Shown here piece after piece: positions 32,667 to 40,742 of a DNA stretch of 64,000 nt. The position numbers and the translations under genes were made by a program. A model generated the notes under the pieces. It made no database searches and was not told where the DNA came from. It saw only the letters and a list, made by a program, of their open reading frames with translations. The stretch's first letter is position 1. Every line of letters begins with the position of its first letter. The stretch is from an uncultured Bacteroidales bacterium (GTDB lineage Bacteria; Bacteroidota; Bacteroidia; Bacteroidales; Paludibacteraceae). The stretch spans positions 332,708-396,707 of the forward strand of contig CAKVEC010000001.1 of assembly GCA_934728255.1 (NCBI GenBank). Reading direction: 5' to 3'.

Positions 32667-33911
32667 TTAGACGAGTTCGTGGATGACGAGACCGCTACGC
32701 AGTTTGGGTTCGAACCATGTGGTCTTAGGCGGCATAATGTTGCCCGAGTCGGCAATGTCGATAATCTGCTGCATAGTAACGGGGTAGAGGGCAAGTGCCA
32801 TTTTCATTTCTCCCGAATCGACACGACGTTTCAGTTCGCCGAGACCACGGATCCCCCCCACAAAGTCGATACGTTTGTCGGTACGCAAGTCTTTGATACC
32901 GAGTATTTTATCAAGAATGAGGTTACTGGAGATGGTTACATCCAGAACGCCTATCGGGTCTTGGTCGTTGTAGCGTCCCGGTTTGGCAGTCAGGCTGTAC
33001 CATTCGCCCGACAGATAGAGCGAAAAATTATGTAGGCGTTGTGGGTGATAAATCTCTGCGCCTTTTTTCTCTATCTCAAAATCGTTTTTCAGAGCCTCCA
33101 AAAACTGTTCGTCGGTTAGCCCGTTCAAGTCTTTTACAACACGGTTGTAGTCGATGATATTCAGTTGGTTATCCGGGAAACAAACGGCGAGAAAATAGTT
33201 GTATTCCTCGTTGCCCGTATGGTGCGGATTTTGCAGTTTTTTCTCATTACCCACCAAGGCTGCTGCTGCTGAACGATGGTGTCCATCGGCGATATACATA
33301 GAAGGAATCTCTTTGAATATCTGTGTAATACGCTCTATGGTAGCAGGCTCATTGATTACCCAAAAAGTGTGACGGAACCCCTCGGGTGCCGCTACAAAAT
33401 CGTATTCGGGTTCGCCCGCAGTGACGGAAGCGATGATTTGGTCAAGGTCGTCGCGGTGCGGATAGGCGAAGAACACAGGTTCGATATTGGCATTATTCAC
33501 GCGCACGTGTTTCATACGGTCTTCCTCTTTGTCTTTGCGTGTCAGTTCGTGTTTTTTGATACGCCCCTCCATATAGTCTTCAACCCACGCAGTTACGACT
33601 AAACCATACTGGGTGCGTCCGTTCATAGTCTGCGCATAGACATAGTATTTGTCCTGCGGGTCCTGCACCAGCCAGCCTTTTTCGCGGAACTCGCGGAAAT
33701 GCTCTGCGGCACTGGTATATACTTTCGGGTCGTGCTCATCTGTGCCCGGTGCAAAGTTGATTTCGGGTTTGATGATGTGGTAGAGCGACATCGGATTGCC
33801 CTCTGCCTCACGGCGTGCCTCCTCCGAATTGAGCACATCGTAGGGGCGACTGCTTACTTTCTCAACGAGTGTTTTGGGCGGACGGATGCCGCGGAATGGT
33901 TTGATAATCAT
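32667..33911 (-). CDS. DUF1015-family protein
   Basis: 414 residues. Conserved family segments: IKPFRGIRP at the N-terminus, VSSRPYDVLNSEEAR, FFAYPHRD, and MYIADGHHRSAAA near residue 215. The family is conserved in Bacteroidota, often near serine biosynthesis genes; its reaction is unknown, although the DGHHR motif suggests a ParB/sulfiredoxin-like nucleotide-binding site. No serA or serC gene is next to it here. Cytosolic. Confidence 0.88.
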   Translation of the reverse strand: MIIKPFRGIRPPKTLVEKVSSRPYDVLNSEEARREAEGNPMSLYHIIKPEINFAPGTDEHDPKVYTSAAEHFREFREKGWLVQDPQDKYYVYAQTMNGRTQYGLVVTAWVEDYMEGRIKKHELTRKDKEEDRMKHVRVNNANIEPVFFAYPHRDDLDQIIASVTAGEPEYDFVAAPEGFRHTFWVINEPATIERITQIFKEIPSMYIADGHHRSAAAALVGNEKKLQNPHHTGNEEYNYFLAVCFPDNQLNIIDYNRVVKDLNGLTDEQFLEALKNDFEIEKKGAEIYHPQRLHNFSLYLSGEWYSLTAKPGRYNDQDPIGVLDVTISSNLILDKILGIKDLRTDKRIDFVGGIRGLGELKRRVDSGEMKMALALYPVTMQQIIDIADSGNIMPPKTTWFEPKLRSGLVIHELV

Positions 33912-33944
33912 AGTGGTATGTTGTTAGAGGTTAGATGATAGATG

Positions 33945-34161
33945 TTAGACCGCCTTTGGCTGTTAGAAGTTAGACCGCCTTCGGCTGTTGGAAGTTAGAC
34001 CGCCTTCGGCTGTTAGAAGTTAGACCGCCTTCGGCTGTTAGAAGTTAGACCGCCTTCGGCTGTTAGAAGTTAGACCGCTTCGCTGTTAGAAGTTAGACCG
34101 CTTCGCTGTTAGAAGTTAGACCGCTTCGCTGTTAGAAGTTAGACTGCTTCGCTGTTGGAGG
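33945..34161. repeat. Nine-copy minisatellite, 25- then 23-bp units
   Basis: Five units of 25 bp (TTAGACCGCCTTCGGCTGTT + AGAAG) followed by four units of 23 bp in which GCCTTCGGC has become GCTTCGC. The two deleted bases are opposite each other in the mini-hairpin of each unit. There are no spacers, so it is not a CRISPR. It fills the gap between DUF1015 and bactofilin genes. Confidence 0.95.
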
Positions 34162-34166
34162 GCGGA

Positions 34167-34517
34167 TTATTTGTTGTTGGTGTTCATAGAGCAAGTGCCG
34201 TTGAATATGGCATTTGGCTCCACAATCAGTGTGCCGGTGCTCACCTCGCCTTTGATATTTCCGGAAGCACGCAGTGCAAGTGTGTGCTCAACATTGATTT
34301 TGCCGTCCAACTTACCCATTATTTCTGCATTCTGGCAGGCGATGGTGCCTTTCAGACTGCCTTGCTCGCCGATAACGACCTTGCCAGTACATTGTAATTC
34401 GCCCTCTACGGTACCATCAATACGGACATCCGAGTCCGCAATAATGGTGCCAATAATTTTACTTCCTGCTGTCAGCGCATTGTATAGAGTGCCGCTTTGT
34501 TGTTGTGTTGTAGCCAT
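34167..34517 (-). CDS. Bactofilin
   Basis: 116 residues from the ATG at 34517 (MATTQQQSGT), which follows the predicted RNA start by about 50 nt; the longer open frame crosses the promoter. The core is a right-handed beta-helix with regular hydrophobic-Gly repeats (GTIIADSDVRIDGTVEGEL, VVIGEQGSLKGTI, IMGKLDGKI). Bactofilins polymerise without nucleotide into cytoskeletal filaments that organise envelope growth. Divergent from the small membrane protein-ompH operon. Confidence 0.9.
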   Translation of the reverse strand: MATTQQQSGTLYNALTAGSKIIGTIIADSDVRIDGTVEGELQCTGKVVIGEQGSLKGTIACQNAEIMGKLDGKINVEHTLALRASGNIKGEVSTGTLIVEPNAIFNGTCSMNTNNK

Positions 34518-34572
34518 AGTATAATCTATTTTGTGAAAAAACATAACGGGACAAATGCCCACAAATAGTGTA

Positions 34573-34603
34573 CAAAGGTACTGAAAAAAACAATGTTTCA
34601 CAA
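34573..34603 (-). promoter_or_regulatory. Bactofilin promoter
   Basis: Minus strand TTG (34603-34601), 20 bases, TACCTTTG (34580-34573). Confidence 0.65.
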
Positions 34604-34674
34604 GCCTGCACCTTAAATAATATACAGAAAAGAGTGTTTTTGAGTGCAAAAACACGGAAAACATAGTTTAGACT

Positions 34675-34704
34675 TTTGTATTTCCGATTTTATTTGTACC
34701 TTTG
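34675..34704 (+). promoter_or_regulatory. Promoter of small membrane protein-ompH
   Basis: TTTG (34675-34678), 18 bases, TACCTTTG (34697-34704); ATG at 34726. Confidence 0.55.
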
Positions 34705-34725
34705 TACGCTCAATAGTATGCATCT

Positions 34726-34935
34726 ATGAAAGAAATACTGATTGTAATTGTCCTTCTCGGACTCGCTTTTGTTTTGCTTTGCGTGCGTATCCTCCTCAAG
34801 AAGAACGGACGTTTTTCGAGCCAGCACATCAGCGAGAACAAGCGCATGCGCGAGCGAGGAATCCATTGTGCCACTTCGCAAGACCGCGAGGCACGCCGCG
34901 ATGCTAACAAGAAAATCAATGTAAAAAACATATAG
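34726..34935 (+). CDS. Small single-pass membrane protein
   Basis: 69 residues: one N-terminal membrane helix (ILIVIVLLGLAFVLLCVRIL) and a basic cytoplasmic tail with NKRMRERGIHCATSQDREA. The tail pattern is conserved in Bacteroidales small membrane proteins as I recall it; no function known. Promoter directly upstream, ompH four bases downstream, so they form an operon. Confidence 0.75.
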   Translation: MKEILIVIVLLGLAFVLLCVRILLKKNGRFSSQHISENKRMRERGIHCATSQDREARRDANKKINVKNI

Positions 34936-34939
34936 ACTT

Positions 34940-35542
34940 ATGAACAAATCACAAATCGTAGTAGATTCTATTCTGGCAGTGGCTGTCATTGCCTTGTTTG
35001 CTCTCTTCTTTACACAGAAACCCGCTGAAAAGGCTGTCGTTTCTGCGGAGAATGTGGTTGTGGCAGAGGGTAATCTTCCTATTGCATACCTCAACCTTGA
35101 CTCTGTACTGACGCAGTATCAATTTGCTATAGAGGCTTCGGACAAACTGATGACCAAGCAGGAGGATGCACGCTTGAAACTCAATACCAAAGCCCGCACA
35201 CTGCAAAGTGAGGCCGCAGATTTCCAGCGCAAATTGGAGAACGGCGCATTTATGAGCCGCGACCGTGCCGAGCAGAAACAGCAAGAGTTGCTCAAGAAAC
35301 AGAACGACCTGCAGGAACTGGAGGCAAAACTGACCAACGATATTATGGTGGAGAACCAGAAACTGAATATGCAGTTGGCGGATACAATCAACAATTTCCT
35401 TCGTGAGTTCAATGCCGATGGTCGCTACCAGATGATTTTTGCCAATGCAGGCAAAGACAATATCCTCCAAGCCGCAGACGGGTACGACATCACAGCAGAG
35501 GTGGTAGAGGCTCTCAATGCACGCTACAACAAGAAGAAATAA
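34940..35542 (+). CDS. OmpH/Skp-family periplasmic chaperone-like protein
   Basis: 200 residues. An N-terminal hydrophobic segment (SILAVAVIALFALFF) acts as signal or anchor, followed by IAYLNLDSVLTQY, the start of the Skp core, a long coiled coil (~65-155) and a C-terminal strand near YQMIFANAG. Skp-type trimers hold outer-membrane proteins in the periplasm. A weak hairpin with T-run (GTGG/CCAC, 35576-35593) follows. Confidence 0.85.
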   Translation: MNKSQIVVDSILAVAVIALFALFFTQKPAEKAVVSAENVVVAEGNLPIAYLNLDSVLTQYQFAIEASDKLMTKQEDARLKLNTKARTLQSEAADFQRKLENGAFMSRDRAEQKQQELLKKQNDLQELEAKLTNDIMVENQKLNMQLADTINNFLREFNADGRYQMIFANAGKDNILQAADGYDITAEVVEALNARYNKKK

Positions 35543-35601
35543 GTCCGATTATGGTGGTTTGGCAGTGCATTTGCGGTGGTTAAGCCACTTTTTACAAGTT
35601 A

Positions 35602-37431
35602 ATGAACTGCTATACATATAGTATGCACAATGGTACACTTCGCTTGATAGTGAGTGTGCTGTTGTGCTTTTTTGTATGCCGCAACATTCAGGCACAGGCG
35701 ATTCCTGTTCCGTTGCAGTACACGGAGGTATATGATTATATAGACGAACTGATTACGGATGGTGTTATTACCCATCAAACGGCGGTGCGTCCCTACACGC
35801 GCAAGCAGGTGGCGGATATGCTGGTGGAGGCACAGCAGGCTGATAGTTTGCTTAATAAACGGCAGAAGAAAGACTTAGCATTTTATCTGAACGCATTCGC
35901 ACTTGAAAGGGATACTATTTCCAATAATTTTGTGCAATATACCGACCGGCGCACGTTCAACCTGTCGCTTGCCAATCCGCAGTTTTCGTGTCTGACAAAG
36001 AACAAACTATTCAAGATGTCTGTAGAACCGATACTCGGTATGGACTTGTACGGATCGAAGAAAGGACTGATCATCAAGCGTTGGTGGGGGGCTGATCTGA
36101 AGATGGATATTGCGCACCATGTGAGCATATGGGGCTCGCTGCGCGATATATCGTATAACGGCACGGCGGCATTGAGCGACAAGTATTTTGCCAATGACTA
36201 TGCTAAGATTGACGGGGCGAAAATAACGAAGCCCGGTTACTTGAACAACCTTGCCGGTGTGCAGTACAAAGAGGCAAACTACGGGGGGGATTTTTCGGAT
36301 TCGAAGGGCGGCATATCGCTTTATTCATGGTGGGGTAGTATTGCTTTGCAGCGGGAGAATATCCGTTGGGGCGACAGTTATCACTGCTCGAATATCCTCT
36401 CGGGACGTAATCCTGCAGTGCCGATGCTATCATTGCAACTCACGCCCTGCCGCTGGTTTCAGTTCGACTACTTCCATGCATGGCTCGTGTCGAATGTGTT
36501 GGATTCGACCAACTACTACGTGGAGAATACTACTATGGGCGGCACATACAAACACTACCGCCCTGCCAACAAGTTTATGGCGGCGAATATGTTTACTTTC
36601 ACGCCGATAAAGTATGTTTCTTTTTCGTTTGGTAATTCAATTGTTTATGCCGAACGAAATATACAAGCGGCGTATTTTATACCATTCGCTTTTTACAAGT
36701 CGCTGGATCATCTGCTTACTAAAGGGTTGAGTGTGGAGAATCAGAATTCGCAGTTGTTTGGGTCGCTGTCGGTGCGTTCGTGGGATCATATACAATTATA
36801 CACCTCGATCTATGTAGACGAGTTTAAGTTGTCGCGACTAAAGAAATCCAACCCCGAGAACAACCTTGTGTCTTATTTGGTTGGTTTCAACTGGTCTGGG
36901 TGGCCGCTGACAGGGTTGAGCCTAAAAGGAGAGTTTATGCGCTCGTACATAGCGTGCTACACTCACTCGATAGATGTGCTGACATGGGCAAGCAATGGGT
37001 ATAACATGGGGCATTATATGGGCGACAACGCACAGTCGATATACGTGGAGTTGGCGTATCGTCCGATACGCGGTATGCGCTTGAAACTCAGTTACACCAA
37101 CGATACGAAATACAACTCATACGCTTATCTGCGCGGAGGAGGAAAGGAGGGGGGAATCAGTCAGACCATCGCCCAGAAACCTTTTGACAAGGCTATCTAT
37201 CGCAATGATGAAGTGGCGTTGGACGGAATCTATGAGGTACACCCGAATATGTACTTGCGCGTGAACCTCACATATAATAATGCGCGGGGGTATGATAACC
37301 TTGAGCAGACGATTGTCAGCGAGGATGCGGGGGAAAATTGTACGGTGCAGTATTACCAGAACAAGTTCTGTCCTGTGTATTACCAAGGGCGGAACTTTAC
37401 TGCAGTGGTAGGTTTCTCATTTGGGTTTTAA
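35602..37431 (+). CDS. Wzi-like capsule assembly outer-membrane beta-barrel
   Basis: 609 residues with signal peptide (LIVSVLLCFFVCRNIQAQA); ATG at 35602 or 35623. The N-terminal ~80 residues have the helical YDYIDELITDGVI motif of the Cap_assemb_Wzi family, and the rest alternates strands typical of an 18-stranded barrel with a C-terminal aromatic end (AVVGFSFGF). Wzi binds capsular polysaccharide at the surface; no capsule cluster is in the window, so a more general porin role is possible. Confidence 0.78.
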   Translation: MNCYTYSMHNGTLRLIVSVLLCFFVCRNIQAQAIPVPLQYTEVYDYIDELITDGVITHQTAVRPYTRKQVADMLVEAQQADSLLNKRQKKDLAFYLNAFALERDTISNNFVQYTDRRTFNLSLANPQFSCLTKNKLFKMSVEPILGMDLYGSKKGLIIKRWWGADLKMDIAHHVSIWGSLRDISYNGTAALSDKYFANDYAKIDGAKITKPGYLNNLAGVQYKEANYGGDFSDSKGGISLYSWWGSIALQRENIRWGDSYHCSNILSGRNPAVPMLSLQLTPCRWFQFDYFHAWLVSNVLDSTNYYVENTTMGGTYKHYRPANKFMAANMFTFTPIKYVSFSFGNSIVYAERNIQAAYFIPFAFYKSLDHLLTKGLSVENQNSQLFGSLSVRSWDHIQLYTSIYVDEFKLSRLKKSNPENNLVSYLVGFNWSGWPLTGLSLKGEFMRSYIACYTHSIDVLTWASNGYNMGHYMGDNAQSIYVELAYRPIRGMRLKLSYTNDTKYNSYAYLRGGGKEGGISQTIAQKPFDKAIYRNDEVALDGIYEVHPNMYLRVNLTYNNARGYDNLEQTIVSEDAGENCTVQYYQNKFCPVYYQGRNFTAVVGFSFGF

Positions 37432-37437
37432 GTGAGA

Positions 37438-37501
37438 ATAGGACTAATAAGCCCAATAAGTCCAATAAGCCCAATAAGCCGAATAGGACTAATAAGCCCC
37501 A
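37438..37501. repeat. 9-bp tandem repeat AATAAGCCC
   Basis: About seven units with single-base variants (GTCC, GCCG, GGACT) between the Wzi-like and helicase genes. Confidence 0.75.
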
Positions 37502-37507
37502 TAGGGT

Positions 37508-38935
37508 TTAGCCGATCCAATAGACTTTTTCTGTGGCGCGGGTGAGAGCAGTGTAGAGCCAACGGATGTATTCGCGGCGTTCTTGTATGTTACTCATTCT
37601 TTCTTGGTCTCGAGCAATGTTTCCGGCATCGACATAGACGTGTTTCCATTGTCCACCCTGTGCCTTATGGCATGTTACGGCATAGGCAAAACGTACTTGC
37701 AAGGCATTGTAGTAGGGCGATTCATAGACTTTCTTGAGCAATTCTTTGCGATTGTGTATCTCCGGATAATCTTCGACAATATGGCTGAAAAGCGTCTGTT
37801 GGAGCGAATAGTTTTGTTCAGGTGTATCGGTGGTAAGGGTATCAAGCCAAAGGAGCGCATCGATTTCCCAGTCGTAGTCCACTGAGCGGAGCGATGCTTC
37901 GGCAAACCGGAAACCATACATCTCATGTTCATTGCGCAGGCGCACTACCTCAAGGGTGTCACCATTGGCGAGAAAAGGCAGATCGTCGTAGTCCTGTGTC
38001 CAGAAGTAGTTGTTCTTGCTGACCATCAGTCGGTCGCCAGACGAGATGGCATCTTCTTTCCAGAGGATACGAGCGCGTACACCTTGGTTGTAGAGGTTAG
38101 TACGCTTGTTGCTGCGCGTGATGATGAGCGTGTCTTCGTCGCCCGCTTCGCGGTAACTATGCTCCAAAGTCTCGACAATATCGGTGCCTTGCAGGTTGAT
38201 GACATCATCGGCAAAAACGGGTTGCAGGTCTTCCAATGTGGTGCGGGGCAGGTCTTGCAGCAGAGTACGCAGGCGGGTGGCATTGTTGAGAATGCCCGAG
38301 TCGAGTGCTTGTCGTGCCACTTGGGTGAGACTGAATGTACTGACATTGAGTCCGTAACCACGTATATAATCAGGATTGAGGGCGGGGCTGTCTTGTGAAC
38401 CGACTGGGGGTAACTGGGCATCATCGCCTAAGAGCAGCAGACTGCAGCCGTCACCAGAATAGACATAACGAATAAGGTCGTCTAACAGGTTGCCGGTACC
38501 AAAGGCAGGACTGCCAGTTTGGGCGGTGGTGGCTTGGTGTGAGGCGGAAATCATAGAAGCCTCGTCCACGATAAAGAGGGTATGTTTGTGCAGGTTGGCT
38601 GCAAGAGAGAAACTATCTGTACCCAACTGCTTTTGTCGATAGATGTATTTATGGATGGTGTATGCCGGGCGTTCCGAGTACTTGGCTATCACTTTGGCGG
38701 CACGCCCTGTAGGGGCTAACAATACACAAGGTTGGCGCAGTTTCTCGAGGGCACGAACCAATGCACTGACCACGCTGGTCTTACCCGTACCGGCATATCC
38801 GCGGAGAATAAAGGCTTTCTGCGGGTCGGTAGAAACCAGAAACTGCCCGAGCAGGTCGAATAAGGTGCCCTTTTCCTCGTTTGGAACGAATGGCAGTTCG
38901 GCTTTGATACGCGATATAATGAAGTCTGTCAGCAC
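37508..38935 (-). CDS. RecD/Dda-like ATP-dependent DNA helicase
   Basis: 475 residues from a GTG at 38935 that gives VLTDFIISRIKAELPF, the usual N-terminus of this Bacteroidales family; the 25 codons upstream overlap the ffs promoter. Walker A RGYAGTGKTS, Walker B LFIVDEASM, motif III LLLGDDAQLPPVG, and the C-terminal UvrD_C_2 segment AYAVTCHKAQGGQW. Superfamily 1B helicase, probably in DNA repair; no RecB/RecC partner nearby. Divergent from the SRP RNA gene. Confidence 0.87.
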   Translation of the reverse strand: MLTDFIISRIKAELPFVPNEEKGTLFDLLGQFLVSTDPQKAFILRGYAGTGKTSVVSALVRALEKLRQPCVLLAPTGRAAKVIAKYSERPAYTIHKYIYRQKQLGTDSFSLAANLHKHTLFIVDEASMISASHQATTAQTGSPAFGTGNLLDDLIRYVYSGDGCSLLLLGDDAQLPPVGSQDSPALNPDYIRGYGLNVSTFSLTQVARQALDSGILNNATRLRTLLQDLPRTTLEDLQPVFADDVINLQGTDIVETLEHSYREAGDEDTLIITRSNKRTNLYNQGVRARILWKEDAISSGDRLMVSKNNYFWTQDYDDLPFLANGDTLEVVRLRNEHEMYGFRFAEASLRSVDYDWEIDALLWLDTLTTDTPEQNYSLQQTLFSHIVEDYPEIHNRKELLKKVYESPYYNALQVRFAYAVTCHKAQGGQWKHVYVDAGNIARDQERMSNIQERREYIRWLYTALTRATEKVYWIG

Positions 38936-38950
38936 TTTTTTGCAAAAAGA

Positions 38951-38982
38951 TTTGTGTATATGAAATAAATGTATTACCTTTG
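38951..38982 (+). promoter_or_regulatory. SRP RNA promoter
   Basis: TTTG (38951-38954), 20 bases, TACCTTTG (38975-38982), a perfect match to the Bacteroidota consensus. Confidence 0.8.
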
Positions 38983-38989
38983 CAGTCCA

Positions 38990-39140
38990 ATCGTGTGTTC
39001 GTTTCCACACGTTGGTGAATTTTGTTGGTAATAATTAGGGTAAGTCCTACACGACCAGCTCCCTCTGAATTCCCCCAGGTCTTGACCGAAGCAAGGGTAG
39101 GAGGTTGTAGCGGTGCGATGTAGTTTGCTTACCCTTTTTT
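38990..39140 (+). ncRNA. ffs: Signal recognition particle RNA (4.5S type)
   Basis: The hairpin closes with GGGTAAG (39038-39044) and CTTACCC (39128-39134) followed by six T, which also forms the terminator. The Ffh-binding apical part is visible as CCCCCAGGTC...CGAAGCAAGGGTAGG, and the distal strand GGTGCGATGTAGTTTGC parallels the E. coli GGGATGTAGCTGGC. The mature RNA is probably 39035-39136; the leader from the predicted start near 38990 contains a CGTGTG/CACACG hairpin. It pairs with Ffh to target membrane proteins. Confidence 0.92.
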
Positions 39141-39151
39141 GTGTCCGTTTG

Positions 39152-40543
39152 TCAGGGAACATTTCCCAATTTTCTTCCTAATAAATCATACGTTTGCCCG
39201 TCAATAATGATGTGTATCTCATTATTGATGAGTGTTTTATACGCTTTGTACGTGCTTTGCACGATGGGTAGGGCGGTGGTACCAGTATATGCCGCCCACG
39301 CATCGGGTATGCCGTATCCATAGTTGTTGTCCGGGGAGGTGTAGCGGTTGGCAGAACGGATGATACGGCTACGGATCTGCATAGCGTTTTCATCAGGAAG
39401 AGCCGACCAGAGCGAAGCCGCCATACCGGCGATGAGCGGGCAGGCGAAACTGGTGCCGTTTCCATAGAAAGGCGAAGTGTAGTCGGGGTGGAGCAGACAG
39501 GTTCCGGAACCTACGGCGCATACATCGGGTTTGGTACGCCCGTCGCTACTCGGTCCGCGTGAAGAAAAGCCGGCGATACTGCCTTGCGGCGTAACGGCTC
39601 CGACAGCGAGAATGCTATCCGCATCGGCGGGTGCATCGATGTAATACCACGGTTTGTTTCCCTCGTTGCCCGCCGCCACACAGACGAGCATACCCTTTCG
39701 GGCGGCAATAGTGGCGGCACGTGAACAACGGGTGGTTGTGCCGTCCATATTTGCATAGGTGAGATTCCATCGGGTATTGTCGAACTCGTAGTAGCCCAAC
39801 GAGATGGAGAGAATGTTTACTCCGAGGCTGTCTGCTTTTTCAAGAGCGGCAACGAGGTTGTCCATTTCTTTGGGGCTCTCGGTGTCGTTTTCCTCGGAGC
39901 GCATAAGGTAGTAATCCGCACGGGTGGCAGAACCGTAGAAATCGGTGGTTTTGCCCGCAATGACGCTCAAGCACTCTATACCATGTTCACCTGTTTGGCT
40001 GAAAAAATCATAGGTGTCGTCGGTCAGATCGAAATGCCCGAGTAGGTGGGTTTGTTCCAAAAAAGAGGCGGTATGGGCATTGTAAAAACCGCCGTCGCAA
40101 ACCGCCATGAGTATGCCTTGCCCCTCGAAACCCGCTTGGTGGAGTGGGGACAGGTTGTATAGGTCTATTTGCTCCTGCGACTGACCATAGTCGATCTGTG
40201 GCTGCTTGCGCCGTAGGATAAAGGCGTTGGTTTGTGTATTGTCGCGTGTCATCTCGACGGATTGTACAAAACGGCATGCGGAAACTCGTTGTGCCGTTTG
40301 GGACGTCATCTCTATGGTGGCACCATTGAGCCAACGGGAGGTATGGTGAATTTTTCCACCAAGCCGCTGAATACTATCGAGATAGAGCGGCGAGACGGTG
40401 TAGTCGAGCGAATCGGTAGGGATGTTCCAGCGGGTACGCTGCTCTTGCGCCCGCTCCGAAAAAGGGACAGGTGCGGAACTCGCTTTGTCGGTAAAACTGA
40501 CAAAGTAAACGCTCAAAAATATGGAAAAAAGGGTATGAATCAT
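39152..40543 (-). CDS. Secreted S8 (subtilisin-like) serine peptidase
   Basis: 463 residues from the ATG giving the signal MIHTLFSIFLSVYFVSF. Catalytic triad in place: Asp in AVCDGGF, His in GEHGIECLSVIAG, Ser in GNGTSFACPLIAG, plus the oxyanion Asn in AAGNEGN. The last ~25 residues (IIIDGQTYDLLGRKLGNVP) resemble a short T9SS sorting end, though lacking a full domain. Convergent with ffs, whose terminator lies directly behind its stop. Confidence 0.9.
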   Translation of the reverse strand: MIHTLFSIFLSVYFVSFTDKASSAPVPFSERAQEQRTRWNIPTDSLDYTVSPLYLDSIQRLGGKIHHTSRWLNGATIEMTSQTAQRVSACRFVQSVEMTRDNTQTNAFILRRKQPQIDYGQSQEQIDLYNLSPLHQAGFEGQGILMAVCDGGFYNAHTASFLEQTHLLGHFDLTDDTYDFFSQTGEHGIECLSVIAGKTTDFYGSATRADYYLMRSEENDTESPKEMDNLVAALEKADSLGVNILSISLGYYEFDNTRWNLTYANMDGTTTRCSRAATIAARKGMLVCVAAGNEGNKPWYYIDAPADADSILAVGAVTPQGSIAGFSSRGPSSDGRTKPDVCAVGSGTCLLHPDYTSPFYGNGTSFACPLIAGMAASLWSALPDENAMQIRSRIIRSANRYTSPDNNYGYGIPDAWAAYTGTTALPIVQSTYKAYKTLINNEIHIIIDGQTYDLLGRKLGNVP

Positions 40544-40584
40544 AAGCGGAACGGATATGCAATAAAAATGCATAAATAATGAAT

Positions 40585-40701
40585 ATAGTGCATAAAAAAG
40601 CGGCTTATCCTATCTATAAAAGCCAATTCTTTCTACGTCCTTTCTACGTCTTTTCTACGTAATCGGTATTATGGAGGTATAGGAATTGCATAAAGTGCAT
40701 A
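40585..40701 (-). repeat. Dispersed ~120-bp repeat, copy B
   Basis: Inverted counterpart of 25981-26104 with few mismatches; lacks the full palindrome of copy A. Located between the S8 peptidase and yifB genes. A further GCATAA-rich tail runs to about 40715. Confidence 0.75.
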
Positions 40702-40742
40702 ATTTATGCATAATTAATTCTTTATTTTTTATCTTATCGGAA

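Noticed and set aside
33945..34161. CRISPR array
   Set aside because: Units are directly adjacent with no spacers and no cas genes are near.
37508..39010. Longer start of the RecD-like helicase at 39010
   Set aside because: The extra 25 codons overlap the ffs promoter and do not resemble family N-termini; GTG at 38935 does.
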